8,651 nt of DNA from Clostridiales bacterium (GCA_004553575.1 SFLA01000048.1:1-8651), one strand, 5' to 3'; positions 1 through 7,574 are shown, counted from the stretch's first letter. The notes: generated from the letters alone by a model not told the origin. Translations and numbers: made by a program.

Positions 1-2107
1 TTGTATACGTCCACTGGGCAGTATTTGCAGGCGCCTCGATATAATTGCCCTCTGCATCAGCAATAATTGTAACCGATGCGCTGTTGATGCTGCTGCTATT
101 CAAATTAACAGCATTTGCCGATCCTGCCTGATTGCTGCTTACAATCAGATATTTCTTTCCGCCGGTTAAGCTATTCACCAAACGGAAAACCGTTTTCTGA
201 CCACCGGAAATCGTCACCCAATCGCCGCCGGAAGGATCGACGGTTCCCGTTGACGTAAGACGGTAGATATAAAACACCGTACTCGGAGTCTTATTATATC
301 CATTGATCACACCAGCGCTGGAATGGTCAAAGGCATAATTTCCGGATTTGAAAGTAAAATTATCCGCGCTTCCGGCAATCGTAAATTTCGTATTATTCGT
401 AGTAGAAAATACCGCCTGTGCGCGAGTTCCGTCCGCATTGGCAAAGTAGGCATCGCCGGAAGCCGCGCTCAGAATCCATTCACTGCCAGATGCGGTTAAC
501 TCCCATTCTTTAGCGCTGTAATCGCCGGTAATGGTATCGGAACCTGCCAAAGTAGTAGTTTCAATGTCAAATCCAATTCTTTGACTTCCCGTGCTTCCCT
601 TTGTTACGCTTTCGGGCAGCATGAAGTAATCTGTGCTTTCATTGACAATCAGCAGATATTGCCCATCTGTCAAATCGGCAAGGTTTGTCACACGGGTATA
701 TGTACGCTCCGCGGTTGCAGCCGAAGCTTCCTGCGCGATGTTATAAGTGCTGAAATGATTGGTTGTGAACGTTACCTTTCCGTCATGTATCCAAACCTCT
801 TGGTCGGAAACAGCGCCGGTCTGATCGATAACCGTCACCCTGCCGGACATATTAAAGCCGTCTTCCGCATCCAGCGTTATCGTTACGCTCGCTGTATCAC
901 CCCGGGTATATCCTTCCGGCGTAATGTCATAAGAGACATAAGCGGTATACTTGCTTGTATCGAACGATTCCGTTCTCTTAACGGCAGTTACACCCGTAAG
1001 CCCCGGTGCGGTGACCGACACATTCCCATCGTATACAGTTACCGAAGGCGTAACGGTACCCAGCGTAATGTACTGGGGGCTTGCGTATATATCCGTATTC
1101 GGGTCGTATCCGCTCTCGTTCTTATAGCTGTTGGTAACGCCCGCCGATTTCAGCAGGTGCTTTCCGTCTGCATCGTAGCGCTCCACGGTCACGGTAGTGG
1201 CGGTAACGGTGAACACCGTCATGGTGAGCGTATCATCTGCGTCATTATGATTCTCATAATAACCGGTAAAGCCCGCATTCATGTAGGTGAAGTTCAGGGT
1301 CTCTTCCTTAAACACTGTCTTGCTGGCCTGGGCGATGTTGATCTTGTCGCCCTTTGCCAGGTACACTGCGGCGCCGCCGAGATAATCGTCCCAGCCGTTG
1401 GAGTGGTCATGTCCGTACAGGAAGATAATATTCAGACCGGAGGCGCCTGCCTCATTCAGTACATCGAAGATGTAGTTGGCGTATTTGCCGTCTCCGTCAT
1501 TACAGGTACGCATGGTATAATGCAGAGGAAGATGCGAAACCACAAAGACGGGTTTTCCGTAACCTTCCGATACTTTGCCGTTCAGGTACGCTTTCAGAGC
1601 AGATGCTGTGTTTCTGATCGTAGCCTCATCGCTGTTGCGCCACATATAGTCGTCTTCATTGATGACATATACGCCGTATGCATCCGTATCGTGGGCGCCG
1701 CTGGTGGCTAATCCGGTTGCAGCTGCAGCATCATGGTTGCCCTCTACAAGCACCATACGATCATCTGCCAAGGTGCTATATGTGCCGGTTACTGCATTCT
1801 TTAATGCTGTAATGCCTGCTTCTGTACGGGTCTGATTATTCACCGTGGAATAATCATAGTCACCTGCAAACAGGAAACCATCCACAGAGGTATAGTCCTT
1901 CTGGATCTGCGTCAGGATACTGGTGACCGTCGCAGCACCAGCTTCGTCGCCAGACTTGTTCTGAAAATCAGAGCCGGCGATAACGACCGTACTATCCGTA
2001 CCGGCTGCTCCGGACGCAAGATCTTCCGCAAACACATTCGTCGGAAGCAGAGCCAGAAGCATACATACAACCAGCAAATACGCCAGTTGTTTTTTGATCT
2101 GTTTCAT
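1..2107 (-). CDS. Secreted calcineurin-like metallophosphoesterase with C-terminal beta modules (partial, 3' end outside window)
   Basis: The reading frame is open from ATG at 2107-2105 to the window edge (702 codons, no stop). GGAGGA at 2115-2120 lies 7 nt upstream and fixes the start. Residues 1-27 form a signal peptide (KQIKK, a Leu/Val-rich core, then VFA-ED), so the protein is exported. Residues about 40-250 show metallophosphoesterase motifs in order: GSDFQ (45-49), AGDYD (81-85), GNHD (123-126), SHLPLH (191-196) and GHDHS (232-236). These are the metal and phosphate ligands of the calcineurin-like fold. Motif I is DxQ rather than the usual DxH. Residues about 350-460 look like an Ig/beta domain ending in HFSTY. 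Related beta modules then begin near 473 and 640. The substrate is unknown; an extracellular nucleotide or phosphoester is possible. It lies downstream of the LuxR-type gene on the same strand. I am sure of the family, not of the substrate or the full length. Confidence 0.88.
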   Translation of the reverse strand, partial: MKQIKKQLAYLLVVCMLLALLPTNVFAEDLASGAAGTDSTVVIAGSDFQNKSGDEAGAATVTSILTQIQKDYTSVDGFLFAGDYDYSTVNNQTRTEAGITALKNAVTGTYSTLADDRMVLVEGNHDAAAATGLATSGAHDTDAYGVYVINEDDYMWRNSDEATIRNTASALKAYLNGKVSEGYGKPVFVVSHLPLHYTMRTCNDGDGKYANYIFDVLNEAGASGLNIIFLYGHDHSNGWDDYLGGAAVYLAKGDKINIAQASKTVFKEETLNFTYMNAGFTGYYENHNDADDTLTMTVFTVTATTVTVERYDADGKHLLKSAGVTNSYKNESGYDPNTDIYASPQYITLGTVTPSVTVYDGNVSVTAPGLTGVTAVKRTESFDTSKYTAYVSYDITPEGYTRGDTASVTITLDAEDGFNMSGRVTVIDQTGAVSDQEVWIHDGKVTFTTNHFSTYNIAQEASAATAERTYTRVTNLADLTDGQYLLIVNESTDYFMLPESVTKGSTGSQRIGFDIETTTLAGSDTITGDYSAKEWELTASGSEWILSAASGDAYFANADGTRAQAVFSTTNNTKFTIAGSADNFTFKSGNYAFDHSSAGVINGYNKTPSTVFYIYRLTSTGTVDPSGGDWVTISGGQKTVFRLVNSLTGGKKYLIVSSNQAGSANAVNLNSSSINSASVTIIADAEGNYIEAPANTAQWTYT

Positions 2108-2255
2108 CAAATTGTCCTCCCGTCTTTTCAACGCTTAATATACATCACGATGTTATTTGCATATTATTATACACGGTATCATTATATTGCTATATACACA
2201 CCAGTGCATCATACCATAGTATTAGATATATCGAAATTATTTCCGATTTCCGTAT
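2108..2255 (-). promoter_or_regulatory. Probable control region of the metallophosphoesterase gene
   Basis: This AT-rich gap lies between the LuxR-type stop (2256) and the metallophosphoesterase start. Reading the minus strand, exact TATAAT boxes occur at 2186-2181 and 2171-2166. The hexamers 16-18 bp upstream of either are poor matches to TTGACA. Two small dyads are present: ACATC-N2-GATGT at 2142-2153, between the promoter-proximal -10 box and the ribosome binding site, and an imperfect ATCG/CGAT dyad with A/T-rich arms at 2230-2247, just after the upstream stop codon. No convincing GC-rich terminator with a T tract is seen, so read-through from the regulator gene is possible. A good -10 without a -35 is typical of activator-dependent promoters, but that is inference. 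Confidence 0.45.
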
Positions 2256-4730
2256 TCAGTCAACAATTCCCATTTCCTTCGCCCGTATTATCGCCTGCAC
2301 CCTGCGGTTTACGCCGAGTTTCTGATACAAACTGTAGATATGGCTCTTCACCGTAGGCAATTTCAGATTCAGCTCGTCGCATATCTCCGCATTGTTCAGA
2401 CCCCGGCTTATATGCTGCAGGATAACCGTCTCCATCATGGTCAGCCGCTCACCCTGCTGCGGCTCCGGTATACCCGGCGTACTTCGGGTCTCCCGTTTTG
2501 TACAGCGCAGCAGGACATTCAGATAATCGCCCTCCGACATCCGGAGCACACTTCCGTAGCTGTACTTTTTCTTTCTGCTCAAGCCCTCCGGCAGGTTGCT
2601 TCGCGCCCAGTCCGCATAGAATTTCAAAACGTCGTTTCCCCTTGCGCCGTACTCCGCATAGGAAGCAACATAGCGGCTGCCTCCGCTTACGGAAAACGAC
2701 TCGATCATGCTTCGAAGGGCACCGCCCCGGTTCCCCGTATTCCAGTGAATAATCGCCTGCTCGAACAAGACTTCCGCCAAAAAACGATTATGACGCCTGC
2801 TCTGTAAATAGGGTATCAGCATCTGCAGGATCTTCCGGGATTTTTCGTGCTGATTCAGAAACAGATACCCCTTTGCCCTGCAGAACATGATATTGAAGTT
2901 TTCTTCCGTCACCGCCGTGTCTGCCGCGCTCCCGTCGGAAGTCAGCCAGGCGATAAGCTTCCCGGGCTCCTTCCGGCACAATGCATACAGACTTCCCAGC
3001 GCCAGCGCGTCCGCACGGCAGACAGATTCATCATCCGAAAGAACCGCTTCCAGATTTTCTATCCTACGCTCTGTTTCTGCGTCCGGGCTGATCCTCTGCA
3101 AACGGCACAGAAGATACATGGCGCTCAGCCGGAACCCTGCCGCAAACCGTTCGTCGTCCGCTGCCTGTGCAATACCGTTCAGCAATTCCTTATCTTCTTC
3201 CGGAAGTGCATCCTTTCTTTCCGTCTCCAGATAATACTCAATCCGCGCCAGTTGGTACATAGTCCGTTCACTGCTGCCCAGATATGTCGTCCAGAGCTTT
3301 TCCTTTCGGCGCTCTTCTTTCCCGGAACAGGCAAACAGCCCCGTGATATCCCGTATTCCGTCCAAGCATGAGAATGACCTTCCCTGAAGCCCATACAGTC
3401 GCAGTCCGCCGTGCGGGCAGTCGTTGCCCAGCCATTTTTCTGCCAGCTCCAGCCATTCATCCAACGGCAGTTCCGGATTTGCATAGCACAGATTCAGGTA
3501 GATTTCCACCGTCTTCCGGTCCCGCTCCGCAGCCGTCCGAAGGATCTCTTCCAGATTCGCAATCTCCCGGTTCAAGCCGGACAGATTATGATGCTTACGG
3601 AAATACATTCCGCGCAGATAGCAGGATTCGGGCGTTCTTTCCTCGATCGATATATATTCCGCCACGTCTGTCATGGGATCACAGGCGCCGCCCAAAAACG
3701 GGATACGGTCGTAATACTTCTTCAGAGCCGTTTCCCGGGCTTCTTTATCGTTGAGCTGTTTCAGACAACGGAACATTTCAGGCAGATATCCCCTTGACCC
3801 ATACCATATGCCCAGCCGCTTCAGAAACCCGCTGTCTTCGTCCGGCTGTTCCCTTTGCGAAACGTCCGAAAAAAGGGGTGCAAGCTTCAGGTAATGCACC
3901 CTCTCATGATAAACCATAATCCCTTTCCGGCAAAGCGACTCCATAACTTCGGCTGCCTGTGAATCGCCGAAAACCTCAAGGCACAGTGCTTCATTCATCC
4001 ACGGGCAGGAACGCCCCCGGCGGACGATTTCCCGCTCTGCCTCCGACAGCGTGTCCAGAATTTGCTTCCGGATATATGTATTCACTTCATAACGCTTTCT
4101 CAGTTCCCGCGCATTCACTGCGCCGGCTCCGGATTCGGCGGAAAGCTGCAGCATAAGCGCTACACATCCTGCCCAACCGCCCGTTACCTCATAAATCTCC
4201 TGAGAATCCATGCCGCTTTTCATATGCGCCGCAAAAGCAGAAATCTCTTCCCGGCTGAAACAAAGATACTTCTGCGGTATAAGCTTCATCTGCTGTTTCC
4301 AGAGAAGATCCAGAAGTCCCTCCGGAAGCATCTCACGACCTGTCATGATGACGCGGGATCCTTCGGGCAAATGTCTTACCAGCCATACCAATTGCCGCGC
4401 CGCTTCTGCCGACAGCTCCTTCGGAAGATCCTCAAACACTGCACATACCGGATTCTCCTCCATCCGGTGCAGAACTTCCTCAGTCTTAAGGTTAAACTCC
4501 CGTGGATTCTGCTGTTCCCCATTCATCCGGAACACTGCCGTTTCCATCTCCGGATGCTTATCCAGAAACATCCGGACCAAAGTCGTTTTTCCGGAAGCGG
4601 CAGCTCCCTCAATGTAAACGGAAGGGAATGCTTCGGTTACAGTCTCCAGTACACCCGTCTTATCTATATAATAATCCTGTCCGCTCCGAAACGGACGGTA
4701 CGTTACCCGCTCACGCTTTTCTTTATCCAT
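2256..4730 (-). CDS. Large ATP-binding LuxR-type (MalT/LAL-like) transcriptional regulator
   Basis: The product is 824 residues from ATG 4730-4728. An in-frame ATG at 4826 would extend 90 bp into the preceding gene, so the inner start is preferred, although its ribosome binding site is weak. The N-terminus carries YYIDKTG (20-26), followed by a Walker A P-loop GAAASGKT (42-49). A Walker B-like strand VCAVFED ends at E100-D101, and TGRE (130-133) fits a sensor position. The middle (about 330-750) is alpha-helical and TPR-like, as in MalT. The last 62 residues (763-824) are a LuxR helix-turn-helix (LTMMETVIL, GLNNAEICDEL, TVKSHIYSLYQKLGV). The length and order match the STAND/LAL regulator class, in which an inducer and ATP drive oligomerisation and activation of sigma-A promoters. 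It is probably cotranscribed and translationally coupled with the PqqD-like gene. The inducer is unknown; the secreted phosphoesterase downstream is a candidate target. Confidence 0.9.
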   Translation of the reverse strand: MDKEKRERVTYRPFRSGQDYYIDKTGVLETVTEAFPSVYIEGAAASGKTTLVRMFLDKHPEMETAVFRMNGEQQNPREFNLKTEEVLHRMEENPVCAVFEDLPKELSAEAARQLVWLVRHLPEGSRVIMTGREMLPEGLLDLLWKQQMKLIPQKYLCFSREEISAFAAHMKSGMDSQEIYEVTGGWAGCVALMLQLSAESGAGAVNARELRKRYEVNTYIRKQILDTLSEAEREIVRRGRSCPWMNEALCLEVFGDSQAAEVMESLCRKGIMVYHERVHYLKLAPLFSDVSQREQPDEDSGFLKRLGIWYGSRGYLPEMFRCLKQLNDKEARETALKKYYDRIPFLGGACDPMTDVAEYISIEERTPESCYLRGMYFRKHHNLSGLNREIANLEEILRTAAERDRKTVEIYLNLCYANPELPLDEWLELAEKWLGNDCPHGGLRLYGLQGRSFSCLDGIRDITGLFACSGKEERRKEKLWTTYLGSSERTMYQLARIEYYLETERKDALPEEDKELLNGIAQAADDERFAAGFRLSAMYLLCRLQRISPDAETERRIENLEAVLSDDESVCRADALALGSLYALCRKEPGKLIAWLTSDGSAADTAVTEENFNIMFCRAKGYLFLNQHEKSRKILQMLIPYLQSRRHNRFLAEVLFEQAIIHWNTGNRGGALRSMIESFSVSGGSRYVASYAEYGARGNDVLKFYADWARSNLPEGLSRKKKYSYGSVLRMSEGDYLNVLLRCTKRETRSTPGIPEPQQGERLTMMETVILQHISRGLNNAEICDELNLKLPTVKSHIYSLYQKLGVNRRVQAIIRAKEMGIVD

Positions 4731-4734
4731 GGTC

Positions 4735-5004
4735 TCAGTCTCTTTTAATAATTCCCCCGCTGACCAGTTTATCCAGGAATTCCTGAATATCCTCCCGTAC
4801 AACATCCGGCTCCACATCATATTCATCCAGAATCCCCCGGACGAGCTCGTCGAATGTCACTTCATGCTGAAGCATATTCCACAGCGAGACACCTACTTCA
4901 TTCAGTGTGATCAACCCGTTAAAATCCAATACCGTTTTCCCTGTCGGTATTATTATGAAATCGCCGGCAATCTCCCGCAGGACAAACTCTTTCTCTACTC
5001 TCAT
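4735..5004 (-). CDS. PqqD-like small protein (RiPP-recognition-element fold)
   Basis: The product is 89 residues, about the usual PqqD length. The core IPTGKTVLDFNGLITLNE (19-36) followed by VGVSLWNML, then an acidic helical segment with EYDVEPDVVREDIQEFL and a final LVSGGIIKRD, matches the PqqD pattern of three beta strands and a winged-helix-like helical part. In PQQ and other RiPP pathways this fold binds the leader peptide and presents it to a radical-SAM enzyme. No such enzyme or precursor peptide is visible here. Similar stand-alone PqqD proteins are common in clostridia and mostly lack a defined role. AAGGA-like bases (about 5014-5019) precede the ATG by roughly 10 nt. It is first in the operon, with its TGA 4 nt before the regulator's ATG. 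A role as a peptide-binding partner or sensor for that regulator is inference. Confidence 0.8.
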   Translation of the reverse strand: MRVEKEFVLREIAGDFIIIPTGKTVLDFNGLITLNEVGVSLWNMLQHEVTFDELVRGILDEYDVEPDVVREDIQEFLDKLVSGGIIKRD

Positions 5005-5060
5005 GGCTTTTCATTCCTTAAGTTTTATTTGCATATATACGGCGACACCCTGCCGCATAC

Positions 5061-5089
5061 ATTATATACTGTATCTATATGAAAAGCAA
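5061..5089 (-). promoter_or_regulatory. Sigma-A promoter for the PqqD-like/LuxR-type operon
   Basis: On the minus strand, TTGCTT (5089-5084) is followed by a 17-nt spacer and an exact TATAAT (5066-5061). The predicted transcription start near 5053-5055 gives a leader of about 50 nt before the ATG at 5004. This is the best promoter match in the flanking sequence, and the gene order supports it as the operon promoter. Confidence 0.75.
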
Positions 5090-5368
5090 CCGTTTTCACT
5101 GTTTTTAATCTTTCCGCGTTACCGGCCGCAGAAAGCCGGCAGCAGGAGCCGCAATGCCGTCGCCTCCGGGGAAGCATTATACGGGTTTATATCCGTTTTT
5201 TCGGGTATCATACAGGCAAACCGTTTTTATACGGCGTCCGTAACGGAATAATCATATCGGTTAAAACGACTATGCCGCTTTTCTGCAGATAAATCCGGCC
5301 GTTAACGCCCGGTATGATAAAAATCCTCTTACCGGGTTATCCGATAAGAGGATTTCGTATTTCTGATG
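5090..5368. other. Intergenic spacer without a convincing gene
   Basis: The stretch between the PqqD operon promoter and the AlkD-like stop codon contains the terminator listed separately (5321-5355) and several short GC-rich inverted repeats, for example the GCCGGC-type arms around 5122-5139. It also contains a 29-codon plus-strand frame (5154-5243) with AGGAG at 5144-5148. That frame encodes an arginine- and proline-rich peptide with no recognisable motif and is not called as a gene. No riboswitch, tRNA or tandem repeat was recognised. Confidence 0.5.
5321..5355 (-). terminator. Rho-independent terminator of the membrane-anchored protein/AlkD operon
   Basis: An exact 11-bp stem (AAATCCTCTTA at 5321-5331 pairing with 5345-5355) has a CGG/CCG pair inside the loop that could lengthen it. 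On the minus strand the hairpin begins 13 nt after the AlkD-like stop codon and runs into TTTTTATC (the run at 5323-5319 onward). Position and T tract both fit termination of the minus-strand operon. Confidence 0.85.
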
Positions 5369-6103
5369 TCACGTGCCGAGGGAAAGCGGCGACGAAAAGC
5401 TTTTACCGCGAAGCTTCACCTTAAGACTGCGCAGGTAAGCCTTTTGCCCTTCGGTGATGCGGAAGCTCTCGACCGCCTTCTGTATTGTCTTGTTATGGGT
5501 CCACGGATCAAGACGGAAACCGCGAATATACGGGAGCACCGCGTCGTACTGCTTGGCGAGCGCCGTTGCAAAATACCAGGCGATCATCATGTTGACATAG
5601 TATTCACCGCTCCGTACTCCCGCCACCCACTCCGGATATTCCGGCAGGAACTGCCCGTCGAGGTAGAAAGCCATAAGCATTTCAATGCCGAAACGAACCG
5701 TATAGACATGGCTTTCCGATATCCATTTACGGATCCGGTCCCGAAGCTCCGGCAGATGCTTCCCGAATACTTTCGGCCGTATCTGATCGCAGGTTGCCCA
5801 GTTGTTCACATACGGCAAAAATACATCCAAAGCGTCGACAGCCGCGCCGTAATCCTTCATTTCTCCGATAAGAAAACCGTGAAGATTGTTCTCCTCGAAA
5901 TACTTGTGGGGCAGATGCTCCAAAAACTCCGCCGCCTCCGGCTTCCCGGCAAGAGCTCTTGCATACCTGCGCAGCTCAGGCGTACGGACGCCGATTACGG
6001 AACCGGGATCGACCGTGGGCAAAAGCCGGCACTGAAAATCCCGGTATTTCAGATCCTGCAGCTCAAACAGCCGGGACCGTACCTCCCGCTCGATTCCGCT
6101 CAT
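5369..6103 (-). CDS. AlkD-type DNA alkylation repair protein (DNA glycosylase)
   Basis: The product is 244 residues, close to the usual AlkD length, all alpha-helical and HEAT-like. GVRTPELRRYA (38-48), YFEENNLHGFLIG (68-80), FLPYVNNWATCDQI (95-108) and YYVNMMIAWYFA (168-179) are family landmarks. Trp102, Asp106, Arg137 and Trp176 align by spacing and context with the Trp109/Asp113/Arg148/Trp187 set of Bacillus cereus AlkD, which excises N3- and N7-alkylated purines without flipping the base. The key residues are therefore present and activity is likely. The ATG at 6103-6101 is preceded by GGAG at 6111-6114 with 7-nt spacing. It follows the membrane-anchored protein gene by 44 bp and is probably cotranscribed from 7575-7603. 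The protein should be cytoplasmic, so its pairing with an exported protein is unexplained. A small CCGC/GCGG hairpin (6113-6124) overlaps the ribosome binding site. Confidence 0.92.
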   Translation of the reverse strand: MSGIEREVRSRLFELQDLKYRDFQCRLLPTVDPGSVIGVRTPELRRYARALAGKPEAAEFLEHLPHKYFEENNLHGFLIGEMKDYGAAVDALDVFLPYVNNWATCDQIRPKVFGKHLPELRDRIRKWISESHVYTVRFGIEMLMAFYLDGQFLPEYPEWVAGVRSGEYYVNMMIAWYFATALAKQYDAVLPYIRGFRLDPWTHNKTIQKAVESFRITEGQKAYLRSLKVKLRGKSFSSPLSLGT

Positions 6104-6147
6104 ATCAACACTCCGCTTCTGCGGTTTATACCGTACAGTCTGTCCGG

Positions 6148-7539
6148 CTATTTTTTCTTCGGCTTGTATCTGACGGCGAAAATAACCGCGGCGGCTCCGC
6201 CGATTACCGCGGCGGCAAGGGCGATATACGGCAGTGCCTTTATAAAGCCGTTTCCGCTTCCGGACACGGATGTGTCTGCGTCGCCGGATACCGACGAATC
6301 CTCTCCGGTACCGTCAAATGCCTTCTCCATAAGCTCGCCGACGGCTATCAGAATATGCCCCGCCTCGGCGCAGTAATACGGATACGGATGTCCCGCAGAT
6401 ACGAACTTGGTATACACGCTCTCGACAAAATCCTCGGCGCGCTCCCAATCCTCCATTATAACGGCGGCGCGCAGATTAAGCGCCCACGGATAACCGGAAC
6501 CGGCGTCGATACGTGTCCAATCCTTCCCGGATACTCCTTTTATCCCGTACAGCGAATTGAACAGTGTATAAAGCGTATCGGACATATCGCTGTCTTTTTC
6601 CGTTACTCCGAAGATTATCGGAAACAACTGGGAAGTCGCCTGCGGATAATATTCGAACGAAGCCGTATCGCCCATTTCGTACGCGGACGAGCCGTTCTCG
6701 AACACCGCGGGATAGTAATATCCCTTGCCGCTGTCAAGCGCGCCGATTATCCCCTGTCTGATCTGCTCTGCCTTTTCGGCATATTCCGGGAACTTCTCCG
6801 ATATTGCGGCAAGCCCCTCGTACACCTCGCAGTTGTCCATAAGATAACAGACCATGTAATCCGGCTTGGCACCCGTAAGCCCGATATCTGCACAGTAGGT
6901 TGAATATATCGTCCCGACCAGCGTCTCTACAAGCCCGGCTTTATCGTTAAGGAAATCCGAGTCGTAGTTGTCGGTATACGAGCAGAGCAGCTTAAGGAAG
7001 GTCGCGGCATATGAATCGGTGCTGTCGTAATTGCGGGTTTTGTCACCGAGCGCGTCCATATAAGTTACTTCTATGACATTCTTCGGATCCGACGGGTCGA
7101 CAAAGCAGTAATAATCGTACACCGTTCCGGCAACTCCGTTAACATCGCTCTGCGCGGTATTCATATGCGAAATATACCAGTTTATATACGCAAGCACGGT
7201 ATCCCTGCCGCCCTCGTATGCGTTTTCGCAAAGACCGAGCGCGGCGAATGCGGAAAAATAAGGTACCACGCGGGTGCATGGCCAGGTGGAATAAACCTCC
7301 GGAGAAACTCCGTCTGCCTCCGGCATGGTCGCGACGCTTAAGCCGGACGTAACCGACGGCTTACCGAATCCTATAACGCCGTTGCCGAGCGAAAGGCTTA
7401 TTACATACTCTGATTCATACCTTATGATTTTTTCGTAAAACGAAGGCTTTTTTTTCATAACATACCCCTCTGCGGAAGCCGAAACGGCCGTCAGCAGCGC
7501 CAATAATACCGCGGCTGCGGCGGCAAAACACTTTTTCAT
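6148..7539 (-). CDS. Exported, C-terminally membrane-anchored protein with six-hairpin (alpha/alpha-toroid)-like sequence
   Basis: The product is 463 residues from ATG 7539-7537, with AAGGA about 11 nt upstream. An ATG 12 nt earlier leaves no room for that site. Residues 1-23 are a signal peptide (MKKC, Ala/Leu core, ASA-EG). Residues about 30-410 alternate helical segments with aromatic, acidic turns: VVPYFSAFAALGL (91-103), VLAYINWYISHM, YDSTDSYAATFLKLL (171-185), YLMDNCEVYEGL (232-243), YYPQATSQLFPIIFG (297-311), YPWALNLRAAVIMEDW (350-365) and HPYPYYCAEAGHILIAVGEL (384-403). This resembles six-hairpin glycosidase-like proteins; candidate acids include D172, D175, D235 and E238, though none can be assigned. 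A Ser/Gly/Asp linker (410-431) leads to one membrane helix (436-456) and a basic tail RYKPKKK. It is thus likely an extracytoplasmic, cell-tethered carbohydrate-active or carbohydrate-binding protein. I do not recognise a named family. It is the first gene of the operon with AlkD. Confidence 0.8.
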   Translation of the reverse strand: MKKCFAAAAAVLLALLTAVSASAEGYVMKKKPSFYEKIIRYESEYVISLSLGNGVIGFGKPSVTSGLSVATMPEADGVSPEVYSTWPCTRVVPYFSAFAALGLCENAYEGGRDTVLAYINWYISHMNTAQSDVNGVAGTVYDYYCFVDPSDPKNVIEVTYMDALGDKTRNYDSTDSYAATFLKLLCSYTDNYDSDFLNDKAGLVETLVGTIYSTYCADIGLTGAKPDYMVCYLMDNCEVYEGLAAISEKFPEYAEKAEQIRQGIIGALDSGKGYYYPAVFENGSSAYEMGDTASFEYYPQATSQLFPIIFGVTEKDSDMSDTLYTLFNSLYGIKGVSGKDWTRIDAGSGYPWALNLRAAVIMEDWERAEDFVESVYTKFVSAGHPYPYYCAEAGHILIAVGELMEKAFDGTGEDSSVSGDADTSVSGSGNGFIKALPYIALAAAVIGGAAAVIFAVRYKPKKK

Positions 7540-7574
7540 GACCGAAAGCATCCTTCTTCACTTATTCTGCCTTT

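Noticed and set aside
581..1711. 376-codon open frame on the plus strand
   Set aside because: It lies wholly antisense to the metallophosphoesterase, whose motifs and signal peptide are unambiguous. The antisense translation has no recognisable domain and is a codon-bias shadow.
4731..4826. Upstream in-frame ATG giving the LuxR-type regulator 32 more residues
   Set aside because: The extension overlaps the end of the PqqD-like gene, and its residues do not resemble the family. The ATG at 4730 gives a normal 4-nt gap.
5154..5243. 29-codon plus-strand frame preceded by AGGAG, considered as a RiPP precursor for the PqqD-like protein
   Set aside because: The peptide is Arg/Pro/aromatic-rich with no leader/core pattern, lies on the opposite strand, and has no clear promoter. 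A chance AGGAG-ATG pairing is as likely.
5366..6903. Long plus-strand frames (336 and 314 codons) across the AlkD and membrane-anchored protein genes
   Set aside because: They are antisense to genes with clear family motifs, lack ribosome binding sites, and have no domain-like composition.
7540..7551. Earlier ATG for the membrane-anchored protein
   Set aside because: The AAGGA site directly abuts it, leaving no spacing. The inner ATG at 7539 starts a typical MKK signal peptide.
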